Shown: positions 15,106 to 24,584, counted from the first letter of the stretch. The stretch is DNA of 64,000 nucleotides from Salipiger marinus (GCF_900100085.1 NZ_FNEJ01000005.1:205111-269110); one strand, 5' to 3'. The notes: generated by a model not told the origin, from the sequence alone. Made by a program: numbers and translations.

Positions 15106-17466
15106 TCAGGTCACGATCCGCACGGGCACGCCCTTGTAGGCGGGCGTCTTGGACAGTTTGTCATGATAACTCAGCGGAACAAGCGGATTGACCTCCGGGT
15201 AATAGGCGGCAACGCAGCCATCGGGCAGATCATAGGGCACCACGCGCAGGCCGCCGATGCGGCGGGCGGTGCCATCCTCCACCGTGCTTTCCAGCGTCAC
15301 GCGCTGGTCGGCGGCAAGCCCCAGACGCTGCATGTCCTCGGGGTTGATCAGCACCACCTCGCGCCCGCCTTCGATGCCGCGCAGCCGGTCGCTGAAACCG
15401 TAGATCGTGGTGTTGAACTGGTCGTTGGAGCGCAGCGTGACCAGCGTCAGCCCGCCCGGTTCCGGCGTCTCGCCCAAGGCACACAGGAACTCGGGTGTGG
15501 TCAGCTCGGCGCGGCCGCTTTCGGTTTTCCACTCGCGGTCGCGCGCGGGATTGCCTCGGTAAAACCCGCCGGGGGTGAACAGCCGGGCGTTGAAATCGTG
15601 GAACATGTCGGGAAAGGCCTCGGCGATCAGGTCGCGGATCAGGCCATGATCGTCGGTCCAGTCGTCCCAGCGGAGCTTGGGATTGGCCGCCAGCGTCGCC
15701 TTGGCGAGCCCGCCGATGATGGCGATTTCCGACCGCAGGTCGGGTGCTGCGGGCGCCCGCCGCCCCACCGAGCCATGCACATGGCTCAGGCTGTCCTCCA
15801 TTGACACCGCGCGGCGCGGCGAGGTGTCGCCATCACGTTCGGACCGCACAAGGCACGGCAGCAGCCATGCCGATCTGCCCACCAGCACATGCGAGCGGTT
15901 CAGCTTTGTCGCCACGTTCACGCTCAGATCGAGCCCAGACCATGCGCTGTCGCTGCGGCCCTGATCGGGGATGGCGCGGGCGAAATTGCCGCCAAGGCTG
16001 ACAAATCCCTTCACCGACCCGTCAAGCAGCCCCTCCACCGCCTCGACCGTGGTGCGCCCCGTCTCGCGCGGGGGGGTGAAATCGAACATCTCCGCCAGCT
16101 TGTCGAGCGGCACAAGTTCCGGCTTTTCGCTGATCCCGACGGTGCGCTGGCCCTGCACGTTGGAATGGCCCCGCACCGGCGACACGCCCGCACCCTCGCG
16201 CCCGATATTGCCGCGCAGCAGCAGCAGGTTCACCAGCATCGCGACATTCAGCCAGCCATGCACATGCTGGGTCAGGCCCATGCCATAAATGCCGACCACC
16301 CGTTCGGAGGTGGCATAGATCTCCGCCACCTCCTCCAGATCCACGCGGCGCAGGCCGGAGACCTTTTCGATCTCGTCCCATGACGCTTCGCGCATGGCGG
16401 AGGCGAACGCATCCATCCCGGTGCAGTGCTGCTGCAGAAACTCGTGATCCAGCACGCCGCCGCGCGTGTCTTCCATCTCGAACAGCCGCTTGCACAGGCC
16501 AGCCATCGCGGCGATGTCGCCACCGGGGCGAACCTGCAGGTATTTCTGCGAAATGCGGGTCGGATCGGCCACGGTCATCTGCGCGGGGTTCTGCGGATCG
16601 GCAAACTCCACCAGCCCCCTTTCGCGCAGCGGGTTGAAGGTGATGATCCGGCAGCCGCGATCCACGGCGGATTTCAGCGGATGCAGGAAACGCGGGCTGT
16701 TGGTGCCGGTGTTCTGACCGAAAAACAGGATCAGGTCGCAATGGTCGAAATCCGACAGCACGCAGGTACCGACTGACGATCCGATGACCTTTTTCAGCCC
16801 GACGCTGGTGGTTTCGTGGCACATGTTGGAACTGTCGGGCAGGTTGTTATGCCCGTAAAGCCGCGCGTAAAGCTGGAACAGGAACGCCGCCTCCAGACTG
16901 GCGCGGCCAGAGGTATAAAACACCGTCTGCTCGGGGGGCAGGCGGTGCAGCTCGGCGGCGATGCCCTCGAACGCCTCGTCCCAGCTGCAGGGCAGATAGC
17001 GGTCGCGGGCCGCATCGTAACGCAGCGGATGGGTCAGGCGCCCGGCCTTTTCCAGCGCGTGATCGGTCCAGCTGCGCAGTTCGGTCAGCGTGTGCCGTTC
17101 GAAAAACCCGGGGTCGCAGCGGTCGCGGGTCAGATCCCAGAGCGTGGCCTTGGCCCCGTTTTCGCAGAATTCAAAGGCATGAGGCTTGGCGGGTTTGGTC
17201 CATGCGCAGGAGGTGCACATATGCCCGCCCGGCTTGTTCTGCCGCATCAGGGTGTCCAGCGCGCCGGGGCTTGGGCGGGCCTCGCCGATGACCTGGGCAA
17301 TGCCGCGAAGCGACCCCCAGCCACCTGCGGGGTGGTCGTAGCGGACGGTGTCGTCCCGCTGCCGAAGCTCTTTTGGCTCGTCCAAGACGCGTCCCCCTGT
17401 TGCTGGCCCTTGGGCTATAACTGTCGGGACGCGCAGGGGTTCCAGAGGATCTGTCTGCGGGTTCAT
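15106..17466 (-). CDS. FdhF/YdeP-family molybdopterin oxidoreductase
   Basis: 786 residues, cytoplasmic, no Tat signal. Belongs to the YdeP branch of formate-dehydrogenase-like enzymes: CTSCAWTKPAKPHAFEFCENG takes the place of the usual N-terminal 4Fe-4S motif, NMCHETTSVGLKKVIGSSVGT holds a Cys at the metal-ligand region, and GQNTGTNSPRFLHPL and VRGHSNVQGQRTVG are cofactor contacts. The C-terminal domain (LRSNDQFNTTIYGF) is the second molybdopterin-binding lobe. YdeP proteins have been linked to acid resistance or formate oxidation, but the reaction is not settled. A TTG six bases earlier is a possible start; ATG at 17466 is used here. Confidence 0.88.
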   Translation of the reverse strand: MNPQTDPLEPLRVPTVIAQGPATGGRVLDEPKELRQRDDTVRYDHPAGGWGSLRGIAQVIGEARPSPGALDTLMRQNKPGGHMCTSCAWTKPAKPHAFEFCENGAKATLWDLTRDRCDPGFFERHTLTELRSWTDHALEKAGRLTHPLRYDAARDRYLPCSWDEAFEGIAAELHRLPPEQTVFYTSGRASLEAAFLFQLYARLYGHNNLPDSSNMCHETTSVGLKKVIGSSVGTCVLSDFDHCDLILFFGQNTGTNSPRFLHPLKSAVDRGCRIITFNPLRERGLVEFADPQNPAQMTVADPTRISQKYLQVRPGGDIAAMAGLCKRLFEMEDTRGGVLDHEFLQQHCTGMDAFASAMREASWDEIEKVSGLRRVDLEEVAEIYATSERVVGIYGMGLTQHVHGWLNVAMLVNLLLLRGNIGREGAGVSPVRGHSNVQGQRTVGISEKPELVPLDKLAEMFDFTPPRETGRTTVEAVEGLLDGSVKGFVSLGGNFARAIPDQGRSDSAWSGLDLSVNVATKLNRSHVLVGRSAWLLPCLVRSERDGDTSPRRAVSMEDSLSHVHGSVGRRAPAAPDLRSEIAIIGGLAKATLAANPKLRWDDWTDDHGLIRDLIAEAFPDMFHDFNARLFTPGGFYRGNPARDREWKTESGRAELTTPEFLCALGETPEPGGLTLVTLRSNDQFNTTIYGFSDRLRGIEGGREVVLINPEDMQRLGLAADQRVTLESTVEDGTARRIGGLRVVPYDLPDGCVAAYYPEVNPLVPLSYHDKLSKTPAYKGVPVRIVT

Positions 17467-17509
17467 TGCCAAACTGACGCGGATCCTGCGGCTCTCTTTA
17501 CATCATACA

Positions 17510-17521
17510 TATTACCTAATA
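17510..17521. promoter_or_regulatory. AT-rich dyad upstream of the TRAP operon
   Basis: TATTA-CC-TAATA in a markedly AT-rich patch between the divergent YdeP-like and dctP genes. It may be part of the dctP promoter or an operator for the GntR-type regulator at the end of the operon. Short and unsupported by a second copy. Confidence 0.25.
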
Positions 17522-17652
17522 ATGTCGCGGATGAAGAAGAGTCGCCGAAGCCGGGTAGGAGAGCCCGACGCGCCGACACACCTTCGCGTCCGCAGCTGCG
17601 GCACATTCAACGAGGCTACCCCCGACGGGATCGGGGAAGGGGAGGATTTACC

Positions 17653-18654
17653 ATGACACGTCTTACACCTGCCCGGCATTTTGCCGGAGCATGCCTGATC
17701 GGCTGCGCAAGCCTTGCGCTTGCCGGAACCGCCACCGCCCAGACCACCATCAAGATGGCGATGTCTTCGGTGGCCGATCAGCAGAACGACAACGGCATGA
17801 CCGCTTGGGTCATGCAGAATTACGTCAACAGCCATTCCGACAGCCTGACCTTCGAGGTCTATGGCTCCAGCGCGCTTGGCGGCGATCAGGACGTGCTGCA
17901 GGCGATGCAGCTTGGATCGGGGGCCACCATGCATGTGGGCGGCACGGCGGTCTATAACAGCTTCGTGCCTGCGGGCGGCGTGCTGGATCTGCCCTTCCTC
18001 TGGCAGGATTTCGACCATGTGGGCCGCGCACTTGATGGCGATCTGGGCACCGAGCTGGAGACGAAGTTCGAACAGTCCGGCTTCAAGGTGCTGGGCTGGG
18101 GCTACAGCTGGGGCTACCGCAACGTGGTCACCAATGGTGCGGCGCTGACCACCCCCGACGATCTGCAGGGGCTGAAGATCCGCACGATCCAGTCGCCGGT
18201 CTATGTGGCGGCGCTGAACGCGATGGGGGCCAATGCCACGCCGATGGCCTTTGGCGAGGTCTATACCGCGCTGCAGACCGGGGTGCTTGACGGCTTCGAA
18301 CACGCCGCCTCCATGGTCTATTCCAGCAAGCTTTACGAAGTCAGCGACCATGTGGCCCTGACCCGGCACCTGTTCGGGCCGACCGTCATCACCTATTCGC
18401 TGCCGCTCTGGAACCAGCTGTCCGAGGCGGAACAGCAGGTGCTGACCGAAGCCGCGGATCTGGCGATCGAGATCAACCGAGCCCTTGCCCCCCTGCGCGA
18501 GCAGAAGGCGCTGGCGCAGCTTGAAGAGGTGGGCATGACGATCACCGAGATCGACACCTCCGCCTTCCGCGAAGGCGCAGCGCCGCTGCAGGACGAACTG
18601 GCCGCCGATCTGGACGCGACAGCGCTGCTGCAGCTGATCCGCGACGCCCAGTAA
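17653..18654 (+). CDS. dctP: TRAP transporter periplasmic solute-binding protein
   Basis: 333 residues with a Sec signal peptide (cleavage after TATAQ, about residue 31) and the DctP fold: MAMSSVADQQND, then the family signature DLQGLKIRTIQSPVY with its carboxylate-binding Arg, and GFEHAASMVYSSKLYEV. It binds an organic acid in the periplasm and hands it to the DctQ/DctM pair. GGAGG precedes the start. A 12-base-stem hairpin follows the gene (18661-18693), consistent with higher binding-protein expression than the membrane genes. The substrate is unknown; neighbours suggest a hydroxy- or dicarboxylate. Confidence 0.9.
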   Translation: MTRLTPARHFAGACLIGCASLALAGTATAQTTIKMAMSSVADQQNDNGMTAWVMQNYVNSHSDSLTFEVYGSSALGGDQDVLQAMQLGSGATMHVGGTAVYNSFVPAGGVLDLPFLWQDFDHVGRALDGDLGTELETKFEQSGFKVLGWGYSWGYRNVVTNGAALTTPDDLQGLKIRTIQSPVYVAALNAMGANATPMAFGEVYTALQTGVLDGFEHAASMVYSSKLYEVSDHVALTRHLFGPTVITYSLPLWNQLSEAEQQVLTEAADLAIEINRALAPLREQKALAQLEEVGMTITEIDTSAFREGAAPLQDELAADLDATALLQLIRDAQ

Positions 18655-18660
18655 TCCCGT

Positions 18661-18693
18661 GCGCTCCGGCCCCCCGCGCGCGGGCCGGAGCGC
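18661..18693 (+). terminator. Intercistronic hairpin between dctP and dctQ
   Basis: GCGCTCCGGCCC and GGGCCGGAGCGC, 12 perfect pairs around a nine-base loop, seven bases past the dctP stop and without a strong T run. Such hairpins usually protect the upstream binding-protein message and partly terminate. Confidence 0.65.
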
Positions 18694-18720
18694 ATCTTCA
18701 TCTCAAAAGGGTCCAGCCAC

Positions 18721-19194
18721 ATGACACGGTTTTGGGCGGTCTTCGACCGAGCGATCGAAATGCTGATCTTCGTCATCTTCCTTGGCATCGTGATCGTCGG
18801 CACGATGCAGGTGTGCAACCGTTTCTTCCTGAACCTGTCGCTGAGCTGGAGCGAGGAGCTGCAGCGCTACGGGCAGATCTGGATCGTCTTTCTGGGCATC
18901 CCCGTCGCCTATCGCCACAGCGTGCATATCGGCATGGAGATGCTGACCGACCGGCTGGCCGACCGTGGCCGCGCCATCTTCTTCGCCCTTGTCGATCTGC
19001 TGTGGATCGTGCTGGCCGTGGCGCTGATCCTTGGCACCGCGCGGCTGGCGCAGTTCCTGCAGTTCCAGAAAAGCCCCGGGCTCGGCCTGCCGATGCATCT
19101 GGTCTATGGCGCCATTCCGCTGGGCTCCGCCTACATGATCATCATCGCGCTGCGCCGTCTCGTCGCCTTCTGGCGCCCCGCCCCGACCCTGTGA
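18721..19194 (+). CDS. dctQ: TRAP transporter small membrane subunit
   Basis: 157 residues, four membrane spans. SLSWSEELQRYGQIWIVFLG is the conserved DctQ block and HSVHIGMEML the following loop. Forms the membrane complex with DctM. Sits between the binding-protein gene and a dctM reading frame that is disrupted, so the transporter may be nonfunctional as sequenced. Confidence 0.9.
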   Translation: MTRFWAVFDRAIEMLIFVIFLGIVIVGTMQVCNRFFLNLSLSWSEELQRYGQIWIVFLGIPVAYRHSVHIGMEMLTDRLADRGRAIFFALVDLLWIVLAVALILGTARLAQFLQFQKSPGLGLPMHLVYGAIPLGSAYMIIIALRRLVAFWRPAPTL

Positions 19195-19215
19195 CCCCAA
19201 AGAGGCAGACCCCCC

Positions 19216-20446
19216 ATGCTTGTCGGACTTTTTGCAGCGCTGCTTGTGATGATCTTTCTCGGGGTCCCGGTGATCCTGTCGCTGGGCCTTGTCGGGCTGG
19301 CGGGGATCCTGATCGTGCCCGATCTGGCGCTGCCGCTTTACCCGCAGAAGATGTTCTCCAGCCTTGACAGTTTCAGCCTGCTGGCGATGCCCTATTTCAT
19401 CCTTGCGGGCGAGCTGATGTCGCGCGGCGGGATCAGCCGCAAGCTGGTGGATTTTGCCGAAACCATCGTCGGGCTCCTCCACGGCAGACACCTCGGCGGT
19501 GGGGTCGGTGCTGATCCCCGCCATGAAGGAAAAGGGCTATCCCGCAGGTTATGCGGCGGCGATCACCGCCACCAGCAGCACCATCGGCGCGATCATCCCG
19601 CCCAGCATGACGATGATCGTCTATGGCGCGCTGGCCAGCGTGTCGGTGGGCGGGCTGTTTCTGGCCGGGATCATCCCCGGCATCCTTGTCGGGCTTGCGC
19701 TGATGTCGGTGGTCTATCTGCAGTCGCTGTCGGTCTCGCGCCACCCCGAACTGCAGAAATCCGGCCAGAGGTTCTCGCTGGGGCGCTGCCTGCGCTCGCT
19801 GGTCGATGTCTGGGCGGCGCTGGTGGCCCCGGTCATCATCGTGGCGGGCATCCTTGGCGGCGTGTTCACCGCCACGGAATCCGGCGTGGTCGCCTGCGTC
19901 TTCGCCTTTCTGGTGAGCTTTTTCCTGTATCGCACCATCACGCTGCGCGACCTGCCGCAGATCTTCGTGCAGGCGGCGATCACCACGGCCATGGTGCTGG
20001 GCATCGTCGGCATCGCCAGCGGTTTCGGCTGGCTGCTGTCCTATCTCAACTTCAACCAGATGATCCTGTCGCTGATCATGGCGACCACGCAGGATCCCAC
20101 CGCCGTCTTCCTGCTGCTGGTGGCGGTCATGCTGGTGCTGACCATGTTCGTCGACAGCATGGCGGTGCTGATCATCACCGTGCCGATCGCGGTGCATATC
20201 GGCAATGCCGTGGGCATCAACGACCTGCAGCTGGGTCTGGCGCTGGTCATGGCCACGCAGATCGGATCGACCACGCCGCCGGTGGCCGTGCTGCTGTTCG
20301 TCGCCTCCAGCATCGCCAAATGCCCCTATAGCGAGACGGTGCGCTATTCGTGGAGCTTCATCGCGGCGGAAATCGCGGCCCTGCTGCTGGTCATCTTCTT
20401 CGAGCCGCTGACCGTGGCCATCCCCTCCTATGTCTTCGGCAACTAA
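19216..20446 (+). pseudogene. dctM: TRAP transporter large subunit, frameshifted with internal deletion
   Basis: DctM is the 12-helix sodium-coupled permease. The first frame reads MLVGLFAALLVMIFLGVPV to LVDFAETIVG (ending near 19472); the homology then resumes in the +1 frame with SSTADTSAVGSVLIPAMKEKGYP and runs to the normal end at 20446. Intact family members have about 22 residues (a helix and loop ending in G-SS) between these two pieces. The missing bases must be 2 mod 3, so a deletion of about 65 or 68 bases fits. Either the gene is a pseudogene or this is an assembly error. The remaining sequence shows no further decay, which suggests a recent event. Confidence 0.8.
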
Positions 20447-20476
20447 GCGCCGCGTTTCGACCCCGGAAAGACCCTG

Positions 20477-21493
20477 ATGTTTCGCATGTTTCTCACCCAC
20501 ACGCCCGAGGCGCTGGAACTGCTTTTCCCGCCTTCGGCCCGCGCGGATCTCGCGCGTCATGGCACGCTGGTGCTGAACCCCGGACCGGATGTGCTGGGCG
20601 GGGCGGCACTCGCCCGGGCTGCGGCGGGCTGCGATCTGGTCATCGCCGACCGGCAGACCGGCCTTGATGCGGCGTTTTTCGAGGCGGCAGAGGATGTGCT
20701 GGCGGTGATGCGCTGCGCGGTGGACATCAGCACCATCGACGTGGCGGCAGCCTCGGCGCGGGGGGTGCTGGTCACCCGCTCCATCCCCACCTTCGCGGCC
20801 TCGGTGTCGGAACTGGCGCTGGGGCTGATGATCGACGCCGCGCGCGGCATCAGCCGGGCGGTCACCGCCTATCGCACGGGGCAGGAGCCGGGCGTGGCCA
20901 TGGGCCTGCAGCTGCAGGGCAGCACGCTGGGCCTCTGCGGCTATGGCGTGATCGGGCGGCATCTGGCGGGGCTGGCGCAGGCGCTGGGGATGCGGGTGCT
21001 GATCACCGATCCCGCCCCGGGCGCGCTGCCGCCGGGGATCGAGGCTCTGCCCTTCGATCAGATGCTGGCCCGGGCCGATGTGGTGGTCTGCCTTGCCCCC
21101 GCCACGCCGCAGACCGTGGGGCTGTTCGGCTCCAGCGCCTTTGCCCGCATGAAACCCGGCGCGCTGTTCCTGAACCTAGCCCGCGCGGCGCTGGTCGACG
21201 AGCCCGCGCTGGAGGCGGCGCTCGACTCCGGGCAGATCGCCTGCGCCGCTCTGGATGTGGGCAGCGGGCCCGACCAGCGCCCGCCCTCGCGTCTGGCGGG
21301 CCGCCCCGATGTGATCGCGACGCCCCATATCGGCGGCCAGACCCCGCAGGCCAGCGAGGGGCAGGCGCTGCATGTCGCCTCTCAGGTGGCGCAGCTGGCG
21401 CAGGGGCTGCTGCCGCCCGAGGCGGTGAATGCCGAGGCCGCGACCCGGCTCAGGGCGCGCGGCGCCGCTTTTATTTCCCCGACAGGAGCCTGA
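20477..21493 (+). CDS. D-2-hydroxyacid dehydrogenase family protein
   Basis: 338 residues with the D-isomer-specific layout: substrate domain, an NAD-binding Rossmann domain (LGLCGYGVIGRHLAGLA), the catalytic Arg in NLARAALVDE and catalytic His in TPHIGGQT. The usual Glu of the D-V-x-x-x-E-P block is not apparent; the sequence reads LDVGSGPDQRPPS. It would oxidise or reduce a 2-hydroxy/2-oxo acid, perhaps one imported by the adjacent TRAP system. Two bases separate it from the amidohydrolase gene, so the two are co-transcribed. Confidence 0.82.
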   Translation: MFRMFLTHTPEALELLFPPSARADLARHGTLVLNPGPDVLGGAALARAAAGCDLVIADRQTGLDAAFFEAAEDVLAVMRCAVDISTIDVAAASARGVLVTRSIPTFAASVSELALGLMIDAARGISRAVTAYRTGQEPGVAMGLQLQGSTLGLCGYGVIGRHLAGLAQALGMRVLITDPAPGALPPGIEALPFDQMLARADVVVCLAPATPQTVGLFGSSAFARMKPGALFLNLARAALVDEPALEAALDSGQIACAALDVGSGPDQRPPSRLAGRPDVIATPHIGGQTPQASEGQALHVASQVAQLAQGLLPPEAVNAEAATRLRARGAAFISPTGA

Positions 21494-21494
21494 C

Positions 21495-22355
21495 ATGACC
21501 CATCTTCTGCCGCCGCCGGGCGCCTGTGACACCCATCTGCATGTCTACCGCCCCGGCACGCCCACCGTGCCCGGCGCCCTTGCCGCGCCCGAGACCGAAG
21601 AGGTGGGCCGCTACCGCGCGATGCGCGACGCGCTCGGGCTTTCCCGCGCGGTCATCGTGCAGCCCACGGCCTATGGCACCGACAACCGCGTGACCGCCGA
21701 GGGCATCGCGGAACTGGGCCGCGCCGAGACGCGCGGCGTGGCCGTGGTGGACGAGACGGTGTCAGAGGCCGACCTGCGCGCGCTGACCGAGGCGGGCTTC
21801 TGCGGTGCGCGCATGCAGATGCTGCCGGGGGGCATCATCCCTTGGGATCAGGTCGACCGCATCGCCGACCGGGTTGGAGGCTGGGACTGGCATGTGCAGC
21901 TGCAGATGGATGGCCGCCTGCTGCCCGAGCGCGAGGCGCAGATCCTGTCATGGCCCGGGCAGGTAGTGATCGACCATATCGGCAAGTTCCTTGATCCGGT
22001 CCGCCCCGACCATCCCGCCTTTCGCTGCCTGCTGCGGCTGATCGACAGCGGGCGCGTCTGGGTCAAGCTGTCGGCCCCCTACGAGGTGTCGCGCGATGGC
22101 GCGCCGGATTACGAGGATGTGTCGGTTCTGGCGCGCGCGCTGGTCGCTCACGCGCCGGAACGTATGCTCTGGGCGTCCAACTGGCCGCATATCCTGACCA
22201 CGCCGCGCCCCGATGACCGCCGGATGCTGGATCTGCTGCAGGACTGGGCGCCGGACGCCGCGACCCGCCACCGCATCCTTTGCGAGAACCCGGGCGTTGT
22301 CTATGGCTTCGACTCCGCGATAATGGAGCCTGACACCTCCAAACCCGCCGGGTGA
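21495..22355 (+). CDS. Amidohydrolase-2 family protein (2-pyrone-4,6-dicarboxylate lactonase-like)
   Basis: 286 residues, cytoplasmic TIM barrel of the amidohydrolase superfamily. CDTHLHVY gives the first metal-type His pair near residues 14-16. VIDHIGKF, VWVKLSAPYEVSR and MLWASNWPHI match the PDC-hydrolase (LigI) cog, including the Asn-Trp-Pro-His end block. It probably opens a lactone or similar ring to a dicarboxylate. Its position between a hydroxyacid dehydrogenase and a GntR regulator suggests a small organic-acid catabolic unit. Confidence 0.8.
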   Translation: MTHLLPPPGACDTHLHVYRPGTPTVPGALAAPETEEVGRYRAMRDALGLSRAVIVQPTAYGTDNRVTAEGIAELGRAETRGVAVVDETVSEADLRALTEAGFCGARMQMLPGGIIPWDQVDRIADRVGGWDWHVQLQMDGRLLPEREAQILSWPGQVVIDHIGKFLDPVRPDHPAFRCLLRLIDSGRVWVKLSAPYEVSRDGAPDYEDVSVLARALVAHAPERMLWASNWPHILTTPRPDDRRMLDLLQDWAPDAATRHRILCENPGVVYGFDSAIMEPDTSKPAG

Positions 22356-22381
22356 CGGCGGCTTCCAGCAGAAAGACCCGC

Positions 22382-23110
22382 ATGCACGCCACAGACCAGC
22401 AGACCCGGGCGCCCGTGAAGTCGCTGCACCGCGACGCGGTCGAGGCCATTGCCAAATGGCTGATGATCGGACGGTATCCGGTGGGCGCGGTGCTGCCCAC
22501 CGAGACCGAGATCGGCGAAGAGCTGGAAATCTCGCGCACCGTGGTGCGCGAGGCGGTGCGCACGCTGGTCGCCAAGGGCATGCTGCAGGTGCGGCGCAAG
22601 ACCGGCACCATCGTTCTGCCGGTGTCGGACTGGAGCCTGTTCGACCCCGAAGTGCTGGCATGGCGGTTCCGCTACAGCCGCGACGCCACCTTTGTCGACG
22701 ACATGACCCGCTTTCGCGCCGCCATCGAGACCATCGCGGTGGAAATCTGCGCGGCGCGGCCCGAATTCGACGCCTCGGTGCTGCATGCCTGCTGCGACGA
22801 GATGGCGGCGGCGCTGGAAGGCCGGGGCGACTGGTTCGCGGCGGATCTGGCCTTTCACCGCCATATCCTGCGCGGCACCGACAACCAGTTCATCCTGCAC
22901 ATGCAGCCGATGCTTGACAATTTCTTCGACGCGATGCTGTCGCCCGAGGTGCTGCGCCCGGAAAACATGCGGATCACGCTGCCCTATCACCGCGCCATTG
23001 CCGATGCCATCGCGGCGGGGGATCCGGTGCGCAGCCGCCACGAGATGCTGCAGCTGGTCCACAAGGGCCGCGAGGACATCCTGAGCCGTATCGAGACCAG
23101 CGAAGCCTAG
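22382..23110 (+). CDS. GntR/FadR-type transcriptional regulator
   Basis: 242 residues. Winged helix-turn-helix at about residues 15-80 (VGAVLPTETEIGEELEISR, VVREAVRTLVAKGML, RKTGTIV) followed by an all-helical FCD domain with His/Asp metal positions (FHRHIL, YHRAI). It is the last gene of the TRAP unit and is its likely repressor. GTG at 22352 overlapping the upstream stop is an alternative start; ATG 22382 was chosen because it gives the usual N-terminal length. Confidence 0.88.
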   Translation: MHATDQQTRAPVKSLHRDAVEAIAKWLMIGRYPVGAVLPTETEIGEELEISRTVVREAVRTLVAKGMLQVRRKTGTIVLPVSDWSLFDPEVLAWRFRYSRDATFVDDMTRFRAAIETIAVEICAARPEFDASVLHACCDEMAAALEGRGDWFAADLAFHRHILRGTDNQFILHMQPMLDNFFDAMLSPEVLRPENMRITLPYHRAIADAIAAGDPVRSRHEMLQLVHKGREDILSRIETSEA

Positions 23111-23119
23111 CGCGGGCGG

Positions 23120-23635
23120 TCAGGCGGCGCTGGCCTCGGCGATCTGGGCCTGACACCAGTCCAGCACGCCTGCCGCGTCGCAGGGCAGGGGCTGCGCCAG
23201 ATCCTCGGCCCAGTGCAGGAAGGCGGCAAGATTGCCCGCATTGACCCCGGTCAGCACCGGGATGCCGCGGGCCAGCGCCTCGGCGATCAGCGGGCGAAAG
23301 CCGCGGCCCTCGGCTTCCTGCTTGCCGAACTTGTTGACGACCAGCAGCCGCGCGCCCTGTCCCAGCCCCGCGCCCGCCAGCCCCACCGCCCGCTCCAGCC
23401 CGGCGGGATCCAGCCTGCAGCCGCTGGAGAGCGGGCCAAGGTTCTGGCTGATGCGCACCACCTCGGTACCGGTCAGCACATGCAGATCCATGTGGCATTT
23501 GGCGCCTTCGCCCCGGTCGACGTTGATCTGCACCGCGCCTGCCAGCGGAATTCCTCGCGCGCGCAGCTGCTGCGCCACCTCGCGGATCAGCCGGTCCAAC
23601 GATCCGCTTGCCTGTCCAGTCACATAGCCCAGCAT
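23120..23635 (-). CDS. DUF2478 protein of the molybdenum gene cluster
   Basis: 171 residues. GYVTGQASGSLDRLIREVAQQL, then KCHMDLHVLTG and LLVVNKFGKQEAEGRGFRPL, all typical of DUF2478, a P-loop-like family that travels with molybdenum cofactor or molybdate uptake genes. The biochemical role is unknown. It is divergent from fdhD. AAGGGGG precedes ATG 23635; the ORF stays open two codons further to a GTG. Confidence 0.78.
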   Translation of the reverse strand: MLGYVTGQASGSLDRLIREVAQQLRARGIPLAGAVQINVDRGEGAKCHMDLHVLTGTEVVRISQNLGPLSSGCRLDPAGLERAVGLAGAGLGQGARLLVVNKFGKQEAEGRGFRPLIAEALARGIPVLTGVNAGNLAAFLHWAEDLAQPLPCDAAGVLDWCQAQIAEASAA

Positions 23636-23714
23636 GCCCACCCCCTTGAAACTCTGGCGCGCAGGCTACAAGATGCGCCGGGCCGAGGCCAGAGGAGGCA
23701 AGATCATCCCATCC

Positions 23715-24584
23715 ATGCCCGATTTGCCGCTGCTGCCGGATCCCCGTGACCCGCGTCTGACGCGCCGTGTCACCGGCACCGACCAGACCGGCCAGCCCAC
23801 CGAGATCGCCGTGGTCGAGGAACGCCCGCTGACCATCTACCTCAACCGGCAGGAAATCGTCACCGCCATGACCATCGGGGACCATCCCGATTACCTTGCG
23901 CTGGGATTCCTGCGCAATCAGGGCATGCTGCGCGACGATGACGTGGTGACCGGCCTCGATTACGACGAAGAGATCGACACGGTGGTGGTGCGCACCGCGC
24001 GCGAGACCTCCTATGAGGCGAAGGTGCAGAAAAAGACCCGCACCTCGGGCTGCGCTGTCGGCACCGTCTTTGGCGACATGATGGAGGGGCTCGACGGGCT
24101 GGTGCTGCCGCAGGCGGAGCTGCGCGCCTCGTGGCTTTACGCGCTGGCGCGGCAGATCAACACCACGCCCTCGCTCTATCTGGAGGCGGGGGCGATCCAT
24201 GGCACCGTGCTCTGCCAGCAGGACCGCCCGCTGGTCTATATGGAGGATGTGGGCCGTCACAACGCGGTGGACAAGATCGCGGGCTTCATGTTCCGCCACG
24301 GCCTGCCCGCTGGCGACAAGATCCTGTACACCACCGGGCGGCTGACCTCCGAGATGGTCATCAAGACCGCGCTGATGGGCATTCCGGTGCTTGCCTCGCG
24401 CTCCGGCTTCACCGCGTGGGGGGTGGAAATCGCGCGGCAGGTGGGCCTCACGCTGATCGGGCGGATGCGCGGGCAGCGCTTTGTCTGCCTGTCCGGCGAG
24501 GCGCGGCTGATCCGCGACGTGGATCCGGCGCTGGTGCCGGACGAGGACCGCGCGCAGCGGCGAAAGGGATCCGATGCGGACTGA
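23715..24584 (+). CDS. fdhD: FdhD, sulfurtransferase for formate dehydrogenase maturation
   Basis: 289 residues from the start used here (ATG at 23673 is also possible; GGAGG sits 16 bases upstream). FdhD transfers sulfur from a cysteine desulfurase to the bis-MGD cofactor of formate dehydrogenase. Seen are VVEERPLTIYLN, LALGFLRNQG, GAIHGTVLC, MEDVGRHNAVDKI and GRLTSEMV. The active loop reads KTRTSGCAVGTVFG: Cys113 is present, but the second Cys of the Cys-x-x-Cys pair known from E. coli is Gly. The single Cys is therefore the sulfur carrier candidate. It starts the mobA-mobB-moeA run and presumably serves both the FdhA enzyme and perhaps the YdeP-like one. Confidence 0.9.
   Translation: MPDLPLLPDPRDPRLTRRVTGTDQTGQPTEIAVVEERPLTIYLNRQEIVTAMTIGDHPDYLALGFLRNQGMLRDDDVVTGLDYDEEIDTVVVRTARETSYEAKVQKKTRTSGCAVGTVFGDMMEGLDGLVLPQAELRASWLYALARQINTTPSLYLEAGAIHGTVLCQQDRPLVYMEDVGRHNAVDKIAGFMFRHGLPAGDKILYTTGRLTSEMVIKTALMGIPVLASRSGFTAWGVEIARQVGLTLIGRMRGQRFVCLSGEARLIRDVDPALVPDEDRAQRRKGSDAD

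Noticed and set aside
19216..20331. Reading the first dctM frame through to 20331 as a complete 371-residue protein
   Set aside because: After about residue 86 the translation becomes His/Arg/Gly-rich shadow, while DctM homology continues in the +1 frame.
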